Shown here one piece after another: positions 15,984 to 23,385 of a stretch of 24,791 nucleotides of DNA. Under the pieces are notes generated by a model that was not told the origin of the DNA, did no database searches, and saw only the letters and a program-made list of their open reading frames with translations. The position numbers and the translations under genes were made by a program. The DNA is from CALFVT01 sp964513675 (GTDB taxonomy: Bacteria > Pseudomonadota > Alphaproteobacteria > Caulobacterales > Maricaulaceae), in NCBI GenBank assembly GCA_964513675.1, contig CAZEOD010000038.1, positions 1 through 24,791 on the forward strand, in the 5' to 3' direction. Each line of letters begins with the position of its first letter. Position 1 is the first letter of the stretch.

Positions 15984-16361
15984 ATGTCACGTGTAAAACG
16001 CGGTGTGACGAAACACGCACGCCACAAAAAAATTATTGATGCCGCTAAAGGTTATCGCGGCCGCCGTAAGAATACATTCCGTATTGCTAATCAGGCTGTC
16101 GAAAAAGCCGGTCAATATGCTTATATTGGCCGTAAGCTAAAGAAACGCCAATTTCGCGCGCTTTGGATTCAGCGGATCAACGCCGCCGCCCGTCTGCACG
16201 GCCTTACATATAGCCGTTTTATGGATGGCCTGAACAAAGCCGGCATTTCGCTTGACCGTAAGGTTCTTGCTGACATTGCTGGTAATGAGCCGGATGTCTT
16301 TGCTGAACTCGCGGCAACCGCTAAAAAACACGCCTCTAAGCCGCATACGGTTACGGCGTAA
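15984..16361 (+). CDS. rplT: 50S ribosomal protein L20
   Basis: Early-assembling 23S rRNA-binding protein and, in several bacteria, the repressor of its own operon. The 125 residues include the long basic N-terminal arm VKRGVTKHARHKKIIDAAKGYRGRRKNTFRIANQAV and the globular domain RALWIQRINAAARLHGLTYSRFMDGLNKAGISLDRKVLADIA. An ATAGGAG site precedes the ATG. A terminator lies 23 bases after the stop. pheS, often the next gene, does not follow here. Confidence 0.98.
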   Translation: MSRVKRGVTKHARHKKIIDAAKGYRGRRKNTFRIANQAVEKAGQYAYIGRKLKKRQFRALWIQRINAAARLHGLTYSRFMDGLNKAGISLDRKVLADIAGNEPDVFAELAATAKKHASKPHTVTA

Positions 16362-16384
16362 ATTATTTTATAATTTAATGATTT

Positions 16385-16409
16385 AAGGCCTCCAAGGGGG
16401 CCTTTTTTT
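16385..16409 (+). terminator. rho-independent terminator of rpmI-rplT
   Basis: AAGGCC and GGCCTT pair, extended by two inner pairs, around a short loop, and are followed by seven T residues. Confidence 0.9.
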
Positions 16410-16543
16410 ATGGCTATTTATTATCCAGTTTTAAGCAAAATATGGGTGTTTAATGCTGGTTAATCTATATGTGTCAGATATCTTGCATAGGGGAGTAGGC
16501 GCGGGCACATGACTGTGCGTTGTTGCAACGAAAAGGGAACGAT

Positions 16544-17230
16544 ATGGAACGGACAGATGCTACGGATCCTAAAACCTTAAGGTATAAATTTCGCAAAAAA
16601 CGATTTCAGCGTATAGAGGCGATGATAACAATGCGGCTGGAAACGCAAGATAGCGTAACTATTCTCGATATTGGTGGACGGCGGAATTATTGGCATTATC
16701 TCTCCGAAGATCTTAGAAGCAAGGTTTTTATAACCCTCGTCAATTTCGAAGAAGAATTGACTGAATATTCAGAAAAAAGTGACACGCTCAACGTGACCTC
16801 TATTATTGGGGATGGCTGTGCTATGCCGCAGTTTGAAGATAATAGTTTTGACATTGCCCATTCCAATAGCGTGATCGAACATGTTGGATCCTTAGTTAAA
16901 ATGGGAGATTTCGCCGCAGAGACTCGCCGTATAGGTAAGTCATATTATATCCAAGCCCCTTATCTTTGGTTTCCGATTGATCCCCATTTTGGCATCCCGT
17001 TAATTCATTGGCTTCCTTGCCCAAGCCGTGCCTATATGATGCATAAATTCAAATTGGGATTCAGTGACACGCCAATCCCTGATTACAAAGAAGCGCTTTC
17101 CGAAGCCGATCATATACGCCTCGTAGATAAGACCTTGATGAATAATTTATTCCCCGATGCCGAAATGTTTAAAGAACGTTTTTGTCTCTTAGCAAAATCC
17201 CTGATTATGGTGAAAGACGAACTGGCATAG
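16544..17230 (+). CDS. class I SAM-dependent methyltransferase
   Basis: Predicted methyltransferase of 228 residues, substrate unknown. The SAM-binding region begins VTILDIGGRRNYW at about residue 42, and FDIAHSNSVIEHVG at about 103-116 is the post-motif-II segment of the Methyltransf_11 type. The central part SYYIQAPYLWFPIDPHFGIPLIHWLP is tryptophan- and proline-rich, as in polysaccharide- or lipid-linked methyltransferases, but this is a loose hint. I chose the ATG at 16544, which has an AAGGGA site; an in-frame TTG at 16520 is less likely. The gene stands alone between two terminators, and its base composition looks a little more AT-rich than its neighbours, so it may have been acquired. 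Confidence 0.78.
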   Translation: MERTDATDPKTLRYKFRKKRFQRIEAMITMRLETQDSVTILDIGGRRNYWHYLSEDLRSKVFITLVNFEEELTEYSEKSDTLNVTSIIGDGCAMPQFEDNSFDIAHSNSVIEHVGSLVKMGDFAAETRRIGKSYYIQAPYLWFPIDPHFGIPLIHWLPCPSRAYMMHKFKLGFSDTPIPDYKEALSEADHIRLVDKTLMNNLFPDAEMFKERFCLLAKSLIMVKDELA

Positions 17231-17338
17231 CGGTGATATTGCGCTTCTGGATTATATAAAGCCCGGTCTATTATCAGGGAGCCGGGCCCGGTCTTAATGC
17301 CAATTTTGGCGGGTTACCGGAAATATGGCATGATCGTA

Positions 17339-17365
17339 TAAAAATACCTGCCAAATATGGCAGGT
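17339..17365 (-). terminator. rho-independent terminator of asd
   Basis: ACCTGCCA, loop AATA, TGGCAGGT: a perfect 8-bp stem followed on the minus strand by ATTTTTATA. It lies between the convergent methyltransferase and asd genes and may act in both directions, but the T-run is on the asd side. Confidence 0.82.
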
Positions 17366-17388
17366 TTATAACGTGATTTTACGGCAAT

Positions 17389-18417
17389 TTACGCCGACTT
17401 ACGGCCTTTAAAACCGCGGTTGATTAGCGCTTCTGCAATTTGCACCGTATTTAGCGCCGCGCCTTTGCGCAGGTTATCGGATACGATCCACATATTCAGC
17501 GTATTATCTTGGGTGCTATCTTCGCGGATGCGGGAGACGAAGGTTGCAAATTCACCGACAGATTCAACAGGGGTCACATAACCGCCGTCTTCGCGTTTAT
17601 CGACCACCATCAGGCCCGGCGATTCGCGCAAGATGTCGCGCGCGTCATCAGCAGATAGCTCATTTTCAAATTCAATATTAACCGCTTCAGCATGGCCGAC
17701 AAATGTTGGTACGCGCACACATGTTGCTGTGACTTTCACTTTCGGGTCGAGAATTTTCATCGTCTCGGCCTTCATTTTCCATTCTTCTTTTGTGTCGCCG
17801 CTATCCATGAACACATCAATATGGGGGATGATGTTAAAGGCGATTTGCTTGGTAAAATTATGCGGCTTTAATTCATCATTTGAATAAATGCCTTTTGTTT
17901 GTAGCCAAAGCTCGTCCATGTTCTTCTTACCCCCGCCAGAGACGGATTGATAGGTCGAGACGACAACGCGCTTAATTTTCGCAGCGTCATGTAGCGGCTT
18001 TAGGGCGACAACCATTTGAATCGTCGAGCAATTTGGATTGGCAATAATGCCTTTCTTTTTATAGTCCATCACGGCATCGGCGTTTACTTCCGGCACAACT
18101 AAAGGGACATCGGGGTCCATGCGGTAAGCGGAACTATTATCAATCACAACCGCGCCGGCGGCCGCGATTTTTGGCGACCAGTCTTTCGAGACATCCCCGC
18201 CCGCACTCATGAGGGCGATATCGACGGTTGAAAAATCAAATTGCTCCAGATCATGACATTTAATGTCGCGATCACCAAAGCTAACTTCACGGCCAATAGA
18301 GCGGCGCGACGCAACAGCGTAAACTTCATCAATATCAATATTGCTCTCGGCCAAAATGGTTAGCATTTCCGTGCCGACATTGCCGGTAGCTCCGACGATT
18401 GCAAAACGATATCCCAT
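17389..18417 (-). CDS. asd: aspartate-semialdehyde dehydrogenase
   Basis: NADPH-dependent reduction of aspartyl phosphate to aspartate semialdehyde, the branch point to lysine/diaminopimelate, threonine and methionine. The 342 residues begin MGYRFAIVGATGNVGTEML with the dinucleotide-binding GATGNVG. The catalytic Cys130 lies in ANPNCSTIQMVVALKPLHD. SVSGGGKKNMDELW, PHIDVF and VRVPTFVGHAEAVNIEFE complete the substrate site. The ATG at 18417 is chosen because GGAGG lies 5 bases upstream and the family N-terminus starts here; an upstream ATG at 18429 has no ribosome binding site. The gene is monocistronic, with a candidate promoter at 18451-18479 and a strong terminator. It supplies the same pathway as dapD and dapE but is about 10 kb away. 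Confidence 0.96.
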   Translation of the reverse strand: MGYRFAIVGATGNVGTEMLTILAESNIDIDEVYAVASRRSIGREVSFGDRDIKCHDLEQFDFSTVDIALMSAGGDVSKDWSPKIAAAGAVVIDNSSAYRMDPDVPLVVPEVNADAVMDYKKKGIIANPNCSTIQMVVALKPLHDAAKIKRVVVSTYQSVSGGGKKNMDELWLQTKGIYSNDELKPHNFTKQIAFNIIPHIDVFMDSGDTKEEWKMKAETMKILDPKVKVTATCVRVPTFVGHAEAVNIEFENELSADDARDILRESPGLMVVDKREDGGYVTPVESVGEFATFVSRIREDSTQDNTLNMWIVSDNLRKGAALNTVQIAEALINRGFKGRKSA

Positions 18418-18450
18418 ATGCGCCTCCATGTGGCTGACTTTGAGCGGTTA

Positions 18451-18479
18451 ATTACGGCGCGCGAGATAGCTGATTGCAA
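18451..18479 (-). promoter_or_regulatory. candidate asd promoter
   Basis: On the minus strand TTGCAA (18474-18479) and CGTAAT (18451-18456) are separated by 17 bp, giving a leader of about 25 bases before the asd ATG. Four of six positions match in each box. Confidence 0.3.
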
Positions 18480-18582
18480 GGCAAACAGCAAGGCGCAACA
18501 CCATCACATCCCCGTTAAAGTGGTAAAAAATTTCAAAATGACGCTAATTTCATCACATAAGCGGAAAATTTTTGCGAAACAG

Positions 18583-18924
18583 CTATTTTTTTCTCCGTAT
18601 CCGCCACAAATACACCGCTGCGAGGAGGCCAATGACGCCAAAGCCGATGATTTCTAGCTTTGAAAAGGAGCCGATCCACGGCTCTGAGAGCGGGGCAAGG
18701 CTTATGAGGTCGCCGCCGCCGTTCAAAGCGGCATAGATCAAGATAAAGACAAAGGCGGTGGCAACGCCCATGAGTGAAAATACGGCTTTGAAAAAAGCGT
18801 CATCAGATTTAGCCTCAGCGCGGCGGCGCGCGGCGGCTTTGTGATAGCGCCGAAAGCGGCGATCAGATACGCTGTCCCCGCGCGGCTCGGGGGATGGTTT
18901 TGCCTTATTTTCATTTTGCGTCAT
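18583..18924 (-). CDS. hypothetical small membrane protein
   Basis: Unrecognised protein of 113 residues. The first 42 residues are hydrophilic and very basic (DRRFRRYHKAAARRRAEAK), followed by helices at about residues 45-68 and 90-108, with the C-terminus RIRRKK. The charges suggest both ends face the cytoplasm. It is monocistronic, upstream of asd on the same strand by 165 bp and divergent from the secreted triplet 91 bp away. ATG start with a distant AGGA. No function can be proposed. Confidence 0.65.
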   Translation of the reverse strand: MTQNENKAKPSPEPRGDSVSDRRFRRYHKAAARRRAEAKSDDAFFKAVFSLMGVATAFVFILIYAALNGGGDLISLAPLSEPWIGSFSKLEIIGFGVIGLLAAVYLWRIRRKK

Positions 18925-19015
18925 AGAGGCTGTTGTCCTTTAAGCTGCGGTGTTTGGCATCTGCATTTGTGATGAGCCTACCATAGTCAAATGATTTCAA
19001 CATGCTACAGTGTAG

Positions 19016-19528
19016 ATGATGAAAAAATATTTAGCTCTGATTTTGGCGGCTTGTTTTTGGCCCTTTGCCGCCCACACCACGCCGCAAAATGGCGTTTTAG
19101 AAAATGACGTGCCATCTCGCGATAGCCTAACAGATGATACGGGCTGGAACGTCATTCCGGAAACGGCCCTGCGTCTAAACGAGGCGCAGCTGCGCACAGC
19201 TTTCACCGGCGTTACCCATAATGGCCAATACCGTTTTTTGCGTGAGGCCGTCAGCACCTTTGCCTTTACCGAGACGACCCGCGCAGACGGGACGCTCACC
19301 CACCGCCAAGGGCGTGAAACCCTGAGCGGGATATGGGAGGTTACAGGCGATCAGATTTGCTACACATATGATAAAATTTGGACTTATCCCGTATGTTTCA
19401 ATATTTATAAAAGCGGCACATGTTATTATCACCGCCAGCGTTCGGCCAATGGCTTTCCGCGCGACGGCGTGACAGCCCGCTCAACCCCATCAACACAGGA
19501 GCCTGACTGCGATGCTCTTACATCTTAA
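19016..19528 (+). CDS. secreted four-cysteine paralogue A
   Basis: First of three tandem related genes. The 170 residues start with a signal peptide (residues 1 to about 20; a second ATG follows the first). The mature part has cysteines at 115, 127, 136 and 165, spaced 12, 9 and 29. The signature is FTGVTHNGQY, RADGTLTHRQG, SGIWEVTGDQICYTY, VCFNIYKSGTCYY and DCDALTS. The next two genes share this pattern, so I infer a common fold with two disulfides in the periplasm or outside. It resembles the general look of DUF995-type proteins, but I cannot confirm that. The function is unknown. The stop lies 17 bp inside the next gene. No clear ribosome binding site before the ATG. Confidence 0.75.
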   Translation: MMKKYLALILAACFWPFAAHTTPQNGVLENDVPSRDSLTDDTGWNVIPETALRLNEAQLRTAFTGVTHNGQYRFLREAVSTFAFTETTRADGTLTHRQGRETLSGIWEVTGDQICYTYDKIWTYPVCFNIYKSGTCYYHRQRSANGFPRDGVTARSTPSTQEPDCDALTS

Positions 19529-19988
19529 ACGAAGCCTGGCTGTTATCGCGGCGTTGAGTTGGCTTGCCGGCCTCGCTGCGGCGCAATCGCAAAGCCTTGA
19601 TATCCGCCCCTTTGCAAAACGCATCATGGGGGATGACATTGCCGCACATTTTTCCGGTAAAACGCATGCAGGCGCATATAATTTTAGCCGCGGCGGGGAT
19701 GCGCGTGATTTTTACACAGAGCGTCATAATGAAGACGGCACGGTTTTCTATAAAGAAGGCAACACGAGCGCCCATGGACGCTGGGGCGTTTTTAACGATG
19801 TGCTGTGTTATTATTATGTCGAGTCACAGGTATCGGGCGGGTGTTTCCGCGTTTACCGCGTTGAAAATTGCTATTATTTCTATTCCGATAATTTACCCGA
19901 TGATCCCGATGAGATTGAGGGTGATTTCTGGACAGCTCGCTCTACGCTGAAAGGAGAACGGCAAAAATGCGAAGCCGCCATTTCATAG
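19512..19988 (+). CDS. secreted four-cysteine paralogue B
   Basis: Second member, 158 residues, signal peptide to about residue 24 (cleavage near LAAAQ). Cysteines are at 99, 111, 120 and 153, spaced 12, 9 and 33. Shared signature with A and C: FSGKTHAGAYNF, FYTERHNEDGTVFYKEG, HGRWGVFNDVLCYYY, CFRVYRVENCYYFY and KCEAAIS. The ATG lies 17 bp inside gene A behind a GGAG about 11 bases upstream, so it is probably coupled. Identity to A and C looks low outside the motif positions, meaning an old duplication and not a recent tandem copy. Function unknown. Confidence 0.78.
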   Translation: MLLHLKRSLAVIAALSWLAGLAAAQSQSLDIRPFAKRIMGDDIAAHFSGKTHAGAYNFSRGGDARDFYTERHNEDGTVFYKEGNTSAHGRWGVFNDVLCYYYVESQVSGGCFRVYRVENCYYFYSDNLPDDPDEIEGDFWTARSTLKGERQKCEAAIS

Positions 19989-20449
19989 CGCTGATTATTG
20001 GGCTTATAGCGCCGGCCACGCTCGCCGCCGCGCAAATTGCTCCGCCGCCTGAGCGCGCGCCCAAGACGCTTATTCCCCTTGAAGGCGATGATTTGAAGCG
20101 CGCCTATAGTGGCCATGTTGTTGAGGGTATTTACAAGACATCTCGGCAAAGAACCGGCACGAATATATTTACCGAGCGCTTTCATAAAGACGGCACGACA
20201 GAGTACCGTGAGGGCCATATTACCGATAAAGGTCAATGGGCCGTTCGCGGTAAGCTGATTTGTTTTGGCTATGAGGGTGAATTATCAGGCGGGATCAGCT
20301 GTTATAATGTCTATAAAAGCGGCAGTTGTCTTTACGCCTATAATCCCGCCGCGATTGGGACTGACGGTTATCCCGTTAATGATAATCTTTGGTCGGCAAA
20401 AACCATTAATCGCGGCGATGTCTCAAGCTGCGGTGATTTAATTTCTTAA
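19967..20449 (+). CDS. secreted four-cysteine paralogue C
   Basis: Third member, 160 residues, signal peptide to about residue 23 (LAAAQ). Cysteines are at 99, 112, 121 and 155, spaced 13, 9 and 34. Signature: YSGHVVEGIYKTSR, FTERFHKDGTTEYREG, KGQWAVRGKLICFGY, SCYNVYKSGSCLYAY and SCGDLIS. The ATG is 22 bp inside gene B, with an AGGAG site. The stop is only 4 bp from the end of the convergent def gene. Function unknown; presumed to act outside the inner membrane with A and B. Confidence 0.78.
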   Translation: MRSRHFIALIIGLIAPATLAAAQIAPPPERAPKTLIPLEGDDLKRAYSGHVVEGIYKTSRQRTGTNIFTERFHKDGTTEYREGHITDKGQWAVRGKLICFGYEGELSGGISCYNVYKSGSCLYAYNPAAIGTDGYPVNDNLWSAKTINRGDVSSCGDLIS

Positions 20450-20453
20450 GCTG

Positions 20454-20972
20454 TTATACTGCGGCGCGGAGCTTATCACCTTTGAGGACTTTTTTTACGG
20501 CGCGGGCGCGTTTAAGGCGCGAGAGATAATCAATAAAGACAATCCCTTTCAGGTGATCCATTTCGTGCTGGATACAAACGGCATATAAATCTTCGGCCCA
20601 TTCTGTAATCCGGTCCCCGTTATAATTCAGATATGTCAGCTTTACGCGCTCAGGCCGTTCAACATCATCATAAACATCAGGAATAGACAGGCAGCCTTCT
20701 TGGTAAGGCTTGGTTTCATCAACGCTTTCGAGGATTTCAGGGTTAACGAAAAAACGCGGCTGTGGGTCTTCGCCTTCGCGGGCTAAATCCATAACAATCA
20801 CATTAAGCGGGACGCCAATCTGCACGGCTGCGAGGCCAATGCCGGGAGCATCATACATTGTCTCCAACATATCATCCATCAGCGCGCGGGTTTCATCCGT
20901 GACGGTTTCAACGGGTTTGGAGACCTGTTTTAAGATCGGATTGGGAACTGTTAATATAGGGCGTATTGTCAT
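20454..20972 (-). CDS. def: peptide deformylase
   Basis: Removes the formyl group from the N-terminal methionine of new proteins; an iron or zinc enzyme. The 172 residues hold all three family motifs: GIGLAAVQIG (about 44-53), EGCLSIP (92-98; metal ligand Cys94) and QHEMDHLKG (135-143; His136, Glu137, His140). The start at 20972 gives MTIRPILTVPNPIL, the usual N-terminus; an upstream ATG at 21017 adds 15 residues and lacks a ribosome binding site. A perfect-looking inverted repeat at 20990-21015 lies just upstream. The gene is unlinked to fmt here, its common partner elsewhere. Confidence 0.97.
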   Translation of the reverse strand: MTIRPILTVPNPILKQVSKPVETVTDETRALMDDMLETMYDAPGIGLAAVQIGVPLNVIVMDLAREGEDPQPRFFVNPEILESVDETKPYQEGCLSIPDVYDDVERPERVKLTYLNYNGDRITEWAEDLYAVCIQHEMDHLKGIVFIDYLSRLKRARAVKKVLKGDKLRAAV

Positions 20973-20989
20973 GGCCCCTAAATAGGGAC

Positions 20990-21015
20990 GGCCCGCCTTG
21001 GGGTCAAGACGGGCC
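20990..21015. repeat. inverted repeat upstream of def
   Basis: GGCCCG, one mismatch, CTTG, loop GGGT, CAAG, mismatch, CGGGCC: a 10-pair hairpin of 26 bases ending 18 bases before the def ATG. No T-run follows on either strand. It could act in the def leader or as an intercistronic structure after the upstream lipoprotein gene. Confidence 0.7.
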
Positions 21016-21054
21016 ATGTATTCATATTGATGATTTAAACGGTTTGGCCTTGGC

Positions 21055-21450
21055 CTAGCCTAAAACGCGGTAACCGCGTCCGGCCATACAGCGGATCACG
21101 ATGTCTTTTTGGTCGCCGCGTCCTTGGAAAACGCCAGAGCCGCCGCCAACAACCCCGCCAATCAGCGCGCCGTCGAGGAAATCTTCTGTATCGCCGTTAT
21201 ATTGGCCAGATAGAGCGAGTAATCCGCCGATACCTGCGCCGACGAGGGCGTTGGTTAGGGTGTTATCATCCAATATATCACGCTGCGCCGCGAGCGACTG
21301 GCAGCTCTGGAGGTCTGATTGCAATTGCGGGCTGGCAGGCGCATCAATAATGGGGACGTAATTAGCAGCGCCATTGGCACAGGCGGTCAGGCTGAGAGCT
21401 GCCAAAACTCCGATTAAACTGGTTTTTGATGTTGTCATAAATTTTGTCAT
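21055..21450 (-). CDS. glycine-zipper lipoprotein
   Basis: Putative envelope lipoprotein of 131 residues. The signal peptide ends in the lipobox LTAC with Cys at about 24. The middle part ALVGAGIGGLLALSGQ and GALIGGVVGGGSGVFQG is glycine-zipper-like, as in SlyB/Pal-associated and Rick_17kDa-type outer membrane lipoproteins. Two later cysteines lie around SCQSLAAQ and RCMAGRGY. It starts at an ATG at 21450 with a second ATG 12 bases on. It precedes def on the same strand by 82 bp. Its role is probably structural, in the envelope; no enzymatic residue is visible. Confidence 0.72.
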   Translation of the reverse strand: MTKFMTTSKTSLIGVLAALSLTACANGAANYVPIIDAPASPQLQSDLQSCQSLAAQRDILDDNTLTNALVGAGIGGLLALSGQYNGDTEDFLDGALIGGVVGGGSGVFQGRGDQKDIVIRCMAGRGYRVLG

Positions 21451-21607
21451 TGAGGTGTTGACCCTTCATATCAAATCGAGGCGGCATATGTGCCAAGCTA
21501 TATGCGCTTAGCATCTCGGGGGCGCGCTTCCACTATAATTTTTGTTCATATAACAGTCGATCTGAATAGGGGCTGAATATTACGTTCAAAGATGCATAGC
21601 TCCCCCC

Positions 21608-21651
21608 GAGGCTATTATGAGGCTGTTATGAGGCCGTTATGAAGCCGTTAT
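21608..21651. repeat. four tandem 11-bp repeats after the alternative oxidase gene
   Basis: GAGGCTATTAT, GAGGCTGTTAT, GAGGCCGTTAT, GAAGCCGTTAT in a row. Each differs from its neighbour by one base, so the array shows stepwise divergence. The last unit meets the oxidase stop codon at 21651. Confidence 0.9.
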
Positions 21652-22340
21652 TATGCGGGTTTCGTCGCCGCGCGGCGTTCGTCCATGATATCAACAAAGC
21701 CGTGATTCACGTCTCTATGCTCGGCCTCATCCGCGCGCACGGCGATAATCACATCACGCAAGCGGGCATCTGGGGCGAGTTTCCAATAATCAATCGCGAT
21801 TTGCGGCGCTGGGACATTCTCTTGTTTTCCGGCGTCAACTTCCGCCAAATATTGCGTATAGCTAATCACGGCTTCTTCTTCGAAATAACCAACAACCCGG
21901 TGGGCGGTACGCGGGGCAAAAAGATAGAGAAAGAAATAGGCATTATAAAACACAAGCTGTACGGCCATGATTAAAAAGCGCTCAAAGCCATTCGGCTGCG
22001 CGATTTTGATGAAGGTCATGAGATGCATACGTTCATTTTCAGCTTCATCGAGCAAGGTGCGAATCCAGCCCTCATCATCGCGCATTTTACGCAGCGCCGT
22101 TAGATGCAGCCATAGCCCGCCGACCATGCCGGGAACCGCCGCAACAGTTTCGAGGACAACGGCGCGGTGGCCATAACGCTTGGCAAAGAATTTATCGGCA
22201 AAGAACCGCAAAAACCGGACAAAAGCGTAAGCGATTTTATCACTCTTGGTTTTCGGCGCTATATGACTATCAAGCGGTCTGTCATAATCGACATCACGCG
22301 GTTGAGGGCCTGTGTGGTGATGTGTAAAAGCTTTGCCCAT
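21651..22340 (-). CDS. alternative ubiquinol oxidase (AOX family)
   Basis: Membrane-associated di-iron quinol oxidase that passes electrons from ubiquinol to oxygen without pumping protons, giving cyanide-resistant respiration. The 229 residues have the four AOX motifs: VVLETVAAVPG (Glu64), ENERMHLMTF (Glu103, His106), GYFEEEAVISYTQYL (residues 154-156) and VRADEAEHRDVNHGF (Glu205, His208). The helical hydrophobic segment near residues 122-142 would anchor it in the membrane leaflet. The start at 22340 is chosen for its AAAGGAGG site; an upstream ATG at 22376 has none. It diverges from the DUF1295 gene, with 181 bp between the starts. AOX is common in eukaryotic mitochondria and patchy in alphaproteobacteria. 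Confidence 0.95.
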   Translation of the reverse strand: MGKAFTHHHTGPQPRDVDYDRPLDSHIAPKTKSDKIAYAFVRFLRFFADKFFAKRYGHRAVVLETVAAVPGMVGGLWLHLTALRKMRDDEGWIRTLLDEAENERMHLMTFIKIAQPNGFERFLIMAVQLVFYNAYFFLYLFAPRTAHRVVGYFEEEAVISYTQYLAEVDAGKQENVPAPQIAIDYWKLAPDARLRDVIIAVRADEAEHRDVNHGFVDIMDERRAATKPA

Positions 22341-22521
22341 GGATGCCTCCTTTGGCTGTCTGGAACTCCATTTCATAACGCATATAGGGATTGATGCGTT
22401 GGGTTAAAGGGGGGCAGGGCGACTTAGTTTTGGCTATAATGCCGCAGCTTATTGACGCGCTATACATCGAAGCTTGGGGGTTTCGCGTATGTAAATAAAA
22501 CCTATTTTTGCCGAGTATTAT

Positions 22522-23385
22522 ATGTTGATTGATATTTTTGTTAATTTTTCCCATGCGGCCGTGGTCGTATTTGGGGCGCTCACCCTCTTATGGGCGATTA
22601 GCGTTGCGGCCAAAGACGCGAGCTTGATTGATATTTTCTGGGGCTTTGGATTTTTAATCGTCGCGGCCGTCTGTCTTTATTTGGCAAAGGTCAAAACGCC
22701 TTATCTTATTTTGCTGGCCGCTATGCCCATGATTTGGGGGTTACGCCTCTCGCTCTATCTGGCAATGCGTAACCTCGGCCACGGCGAGGATGTGCGCTAT
22801 GTGGCCATGCAAAAGCGGGCCGAGAAAAAAGGCATGAGCGAAATGGCTTGGCGGCTACGAAGCTTGCTGACGATTTACTTCGGGCAGGGATTATTAATTA
22901 TGATTGTCTCCGCTCCGGTTTGGACAGGGATGACAACGGGGGCAGGGATATGGCCAGAGGGGCATGCTGACGCTTATCTGCCTTATCAGATTGAAATAGG
23001 TGGTCTTGCCATATTGGGCGCTCTGCTCTGGCTGATCGGCTTTTTATTCGAGGCCATTGGCGATGCGCAGCTTTCCAATTTTATGGCGTCGATGAAAAAT
23101 TATGACGGAGCCTATGAAGATAAGCCTGTGCTTGATACGGGGCTGTGGAAATATACGCGCCACCCCAATTATTTCGGCAATGCCTGTATGTGGTGGGGCA
23201 TATGGCTTGTGGCCTGCCAAGCGCCGTGGGGATGGACGACAATTTTTGCGCCGATTATCATGAATTTGCTGCTCGTGAAAGTGTCCGGTAAGGATTTGCT
23301 AGAGAAAAGCCTGAAGAAACGCCCTGCCTATGTTGCCTATATGAAAAAAACGAGCGGCTTTATTCCAAGGCCGCCGAAAGCCTAA
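22522..23385 (+). CDS. DUF1295 / steroid 5-alpha-reductase-fold membrane protein
   Basis: Multi-pass membrane protein of 287 residues with about seven predicted helices. The C-terminal catalytic-type segment matches the family: DTGLWKYTRHPNYFGNACMWWGIWLVA, then LLLVKVSGKDLLEKSLKKRPAYVAYMKKTSGFIP. Members reduce lipid double bonds or methylate prenyl-type substrates with NAD(P)H or SAM; which reaction applies here cannot be read. The start is an ATG at 22522 without a clear ribosome binding site. Its stop overlaps the stop of the convergent rlmB by a few bases. Confidence 0.88.
   Translation: MLIDIFVNFSHAAVVVFGALTLLWAISVAAKDASLIDIFWGFGFLIVAAVCLYLAKVKTPYLILLAAMPMIWGLRLSLYLAMRNLGHGEDVRYVAMQKRAEKKGMSEMAWRLRSLLTIYFGQGLLIMIVSAPVWTGMTTGAGIWPEGHADAYLPYQIEIGGLAILGALLWLIGFLFEAIGDAQLSNFMASMKNYDGAYEDKPVLDTGLWKYTRHPNYFGNACMWWGIWLVACQAPWGWTTIFAPIIMNLLLVKVSGKDLLEKSLKKRPAYVAYMKKTSGFIPRPPKA

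Noticed and set aside
16450..16463. TTAA-N6-TTAA resembling a CtrA site upstream of the methyltransferase gene
   Set aside because: The known spacing is seven bases, not six, and there is no other support.
17261..17294. hairpin GCCCGG / CCGGGC with a repeated GCCCGGTCT after the methyltransferase gene
   Set aside because: The loop is 15 bases and no T-run follows, so it is not called as a terminator.
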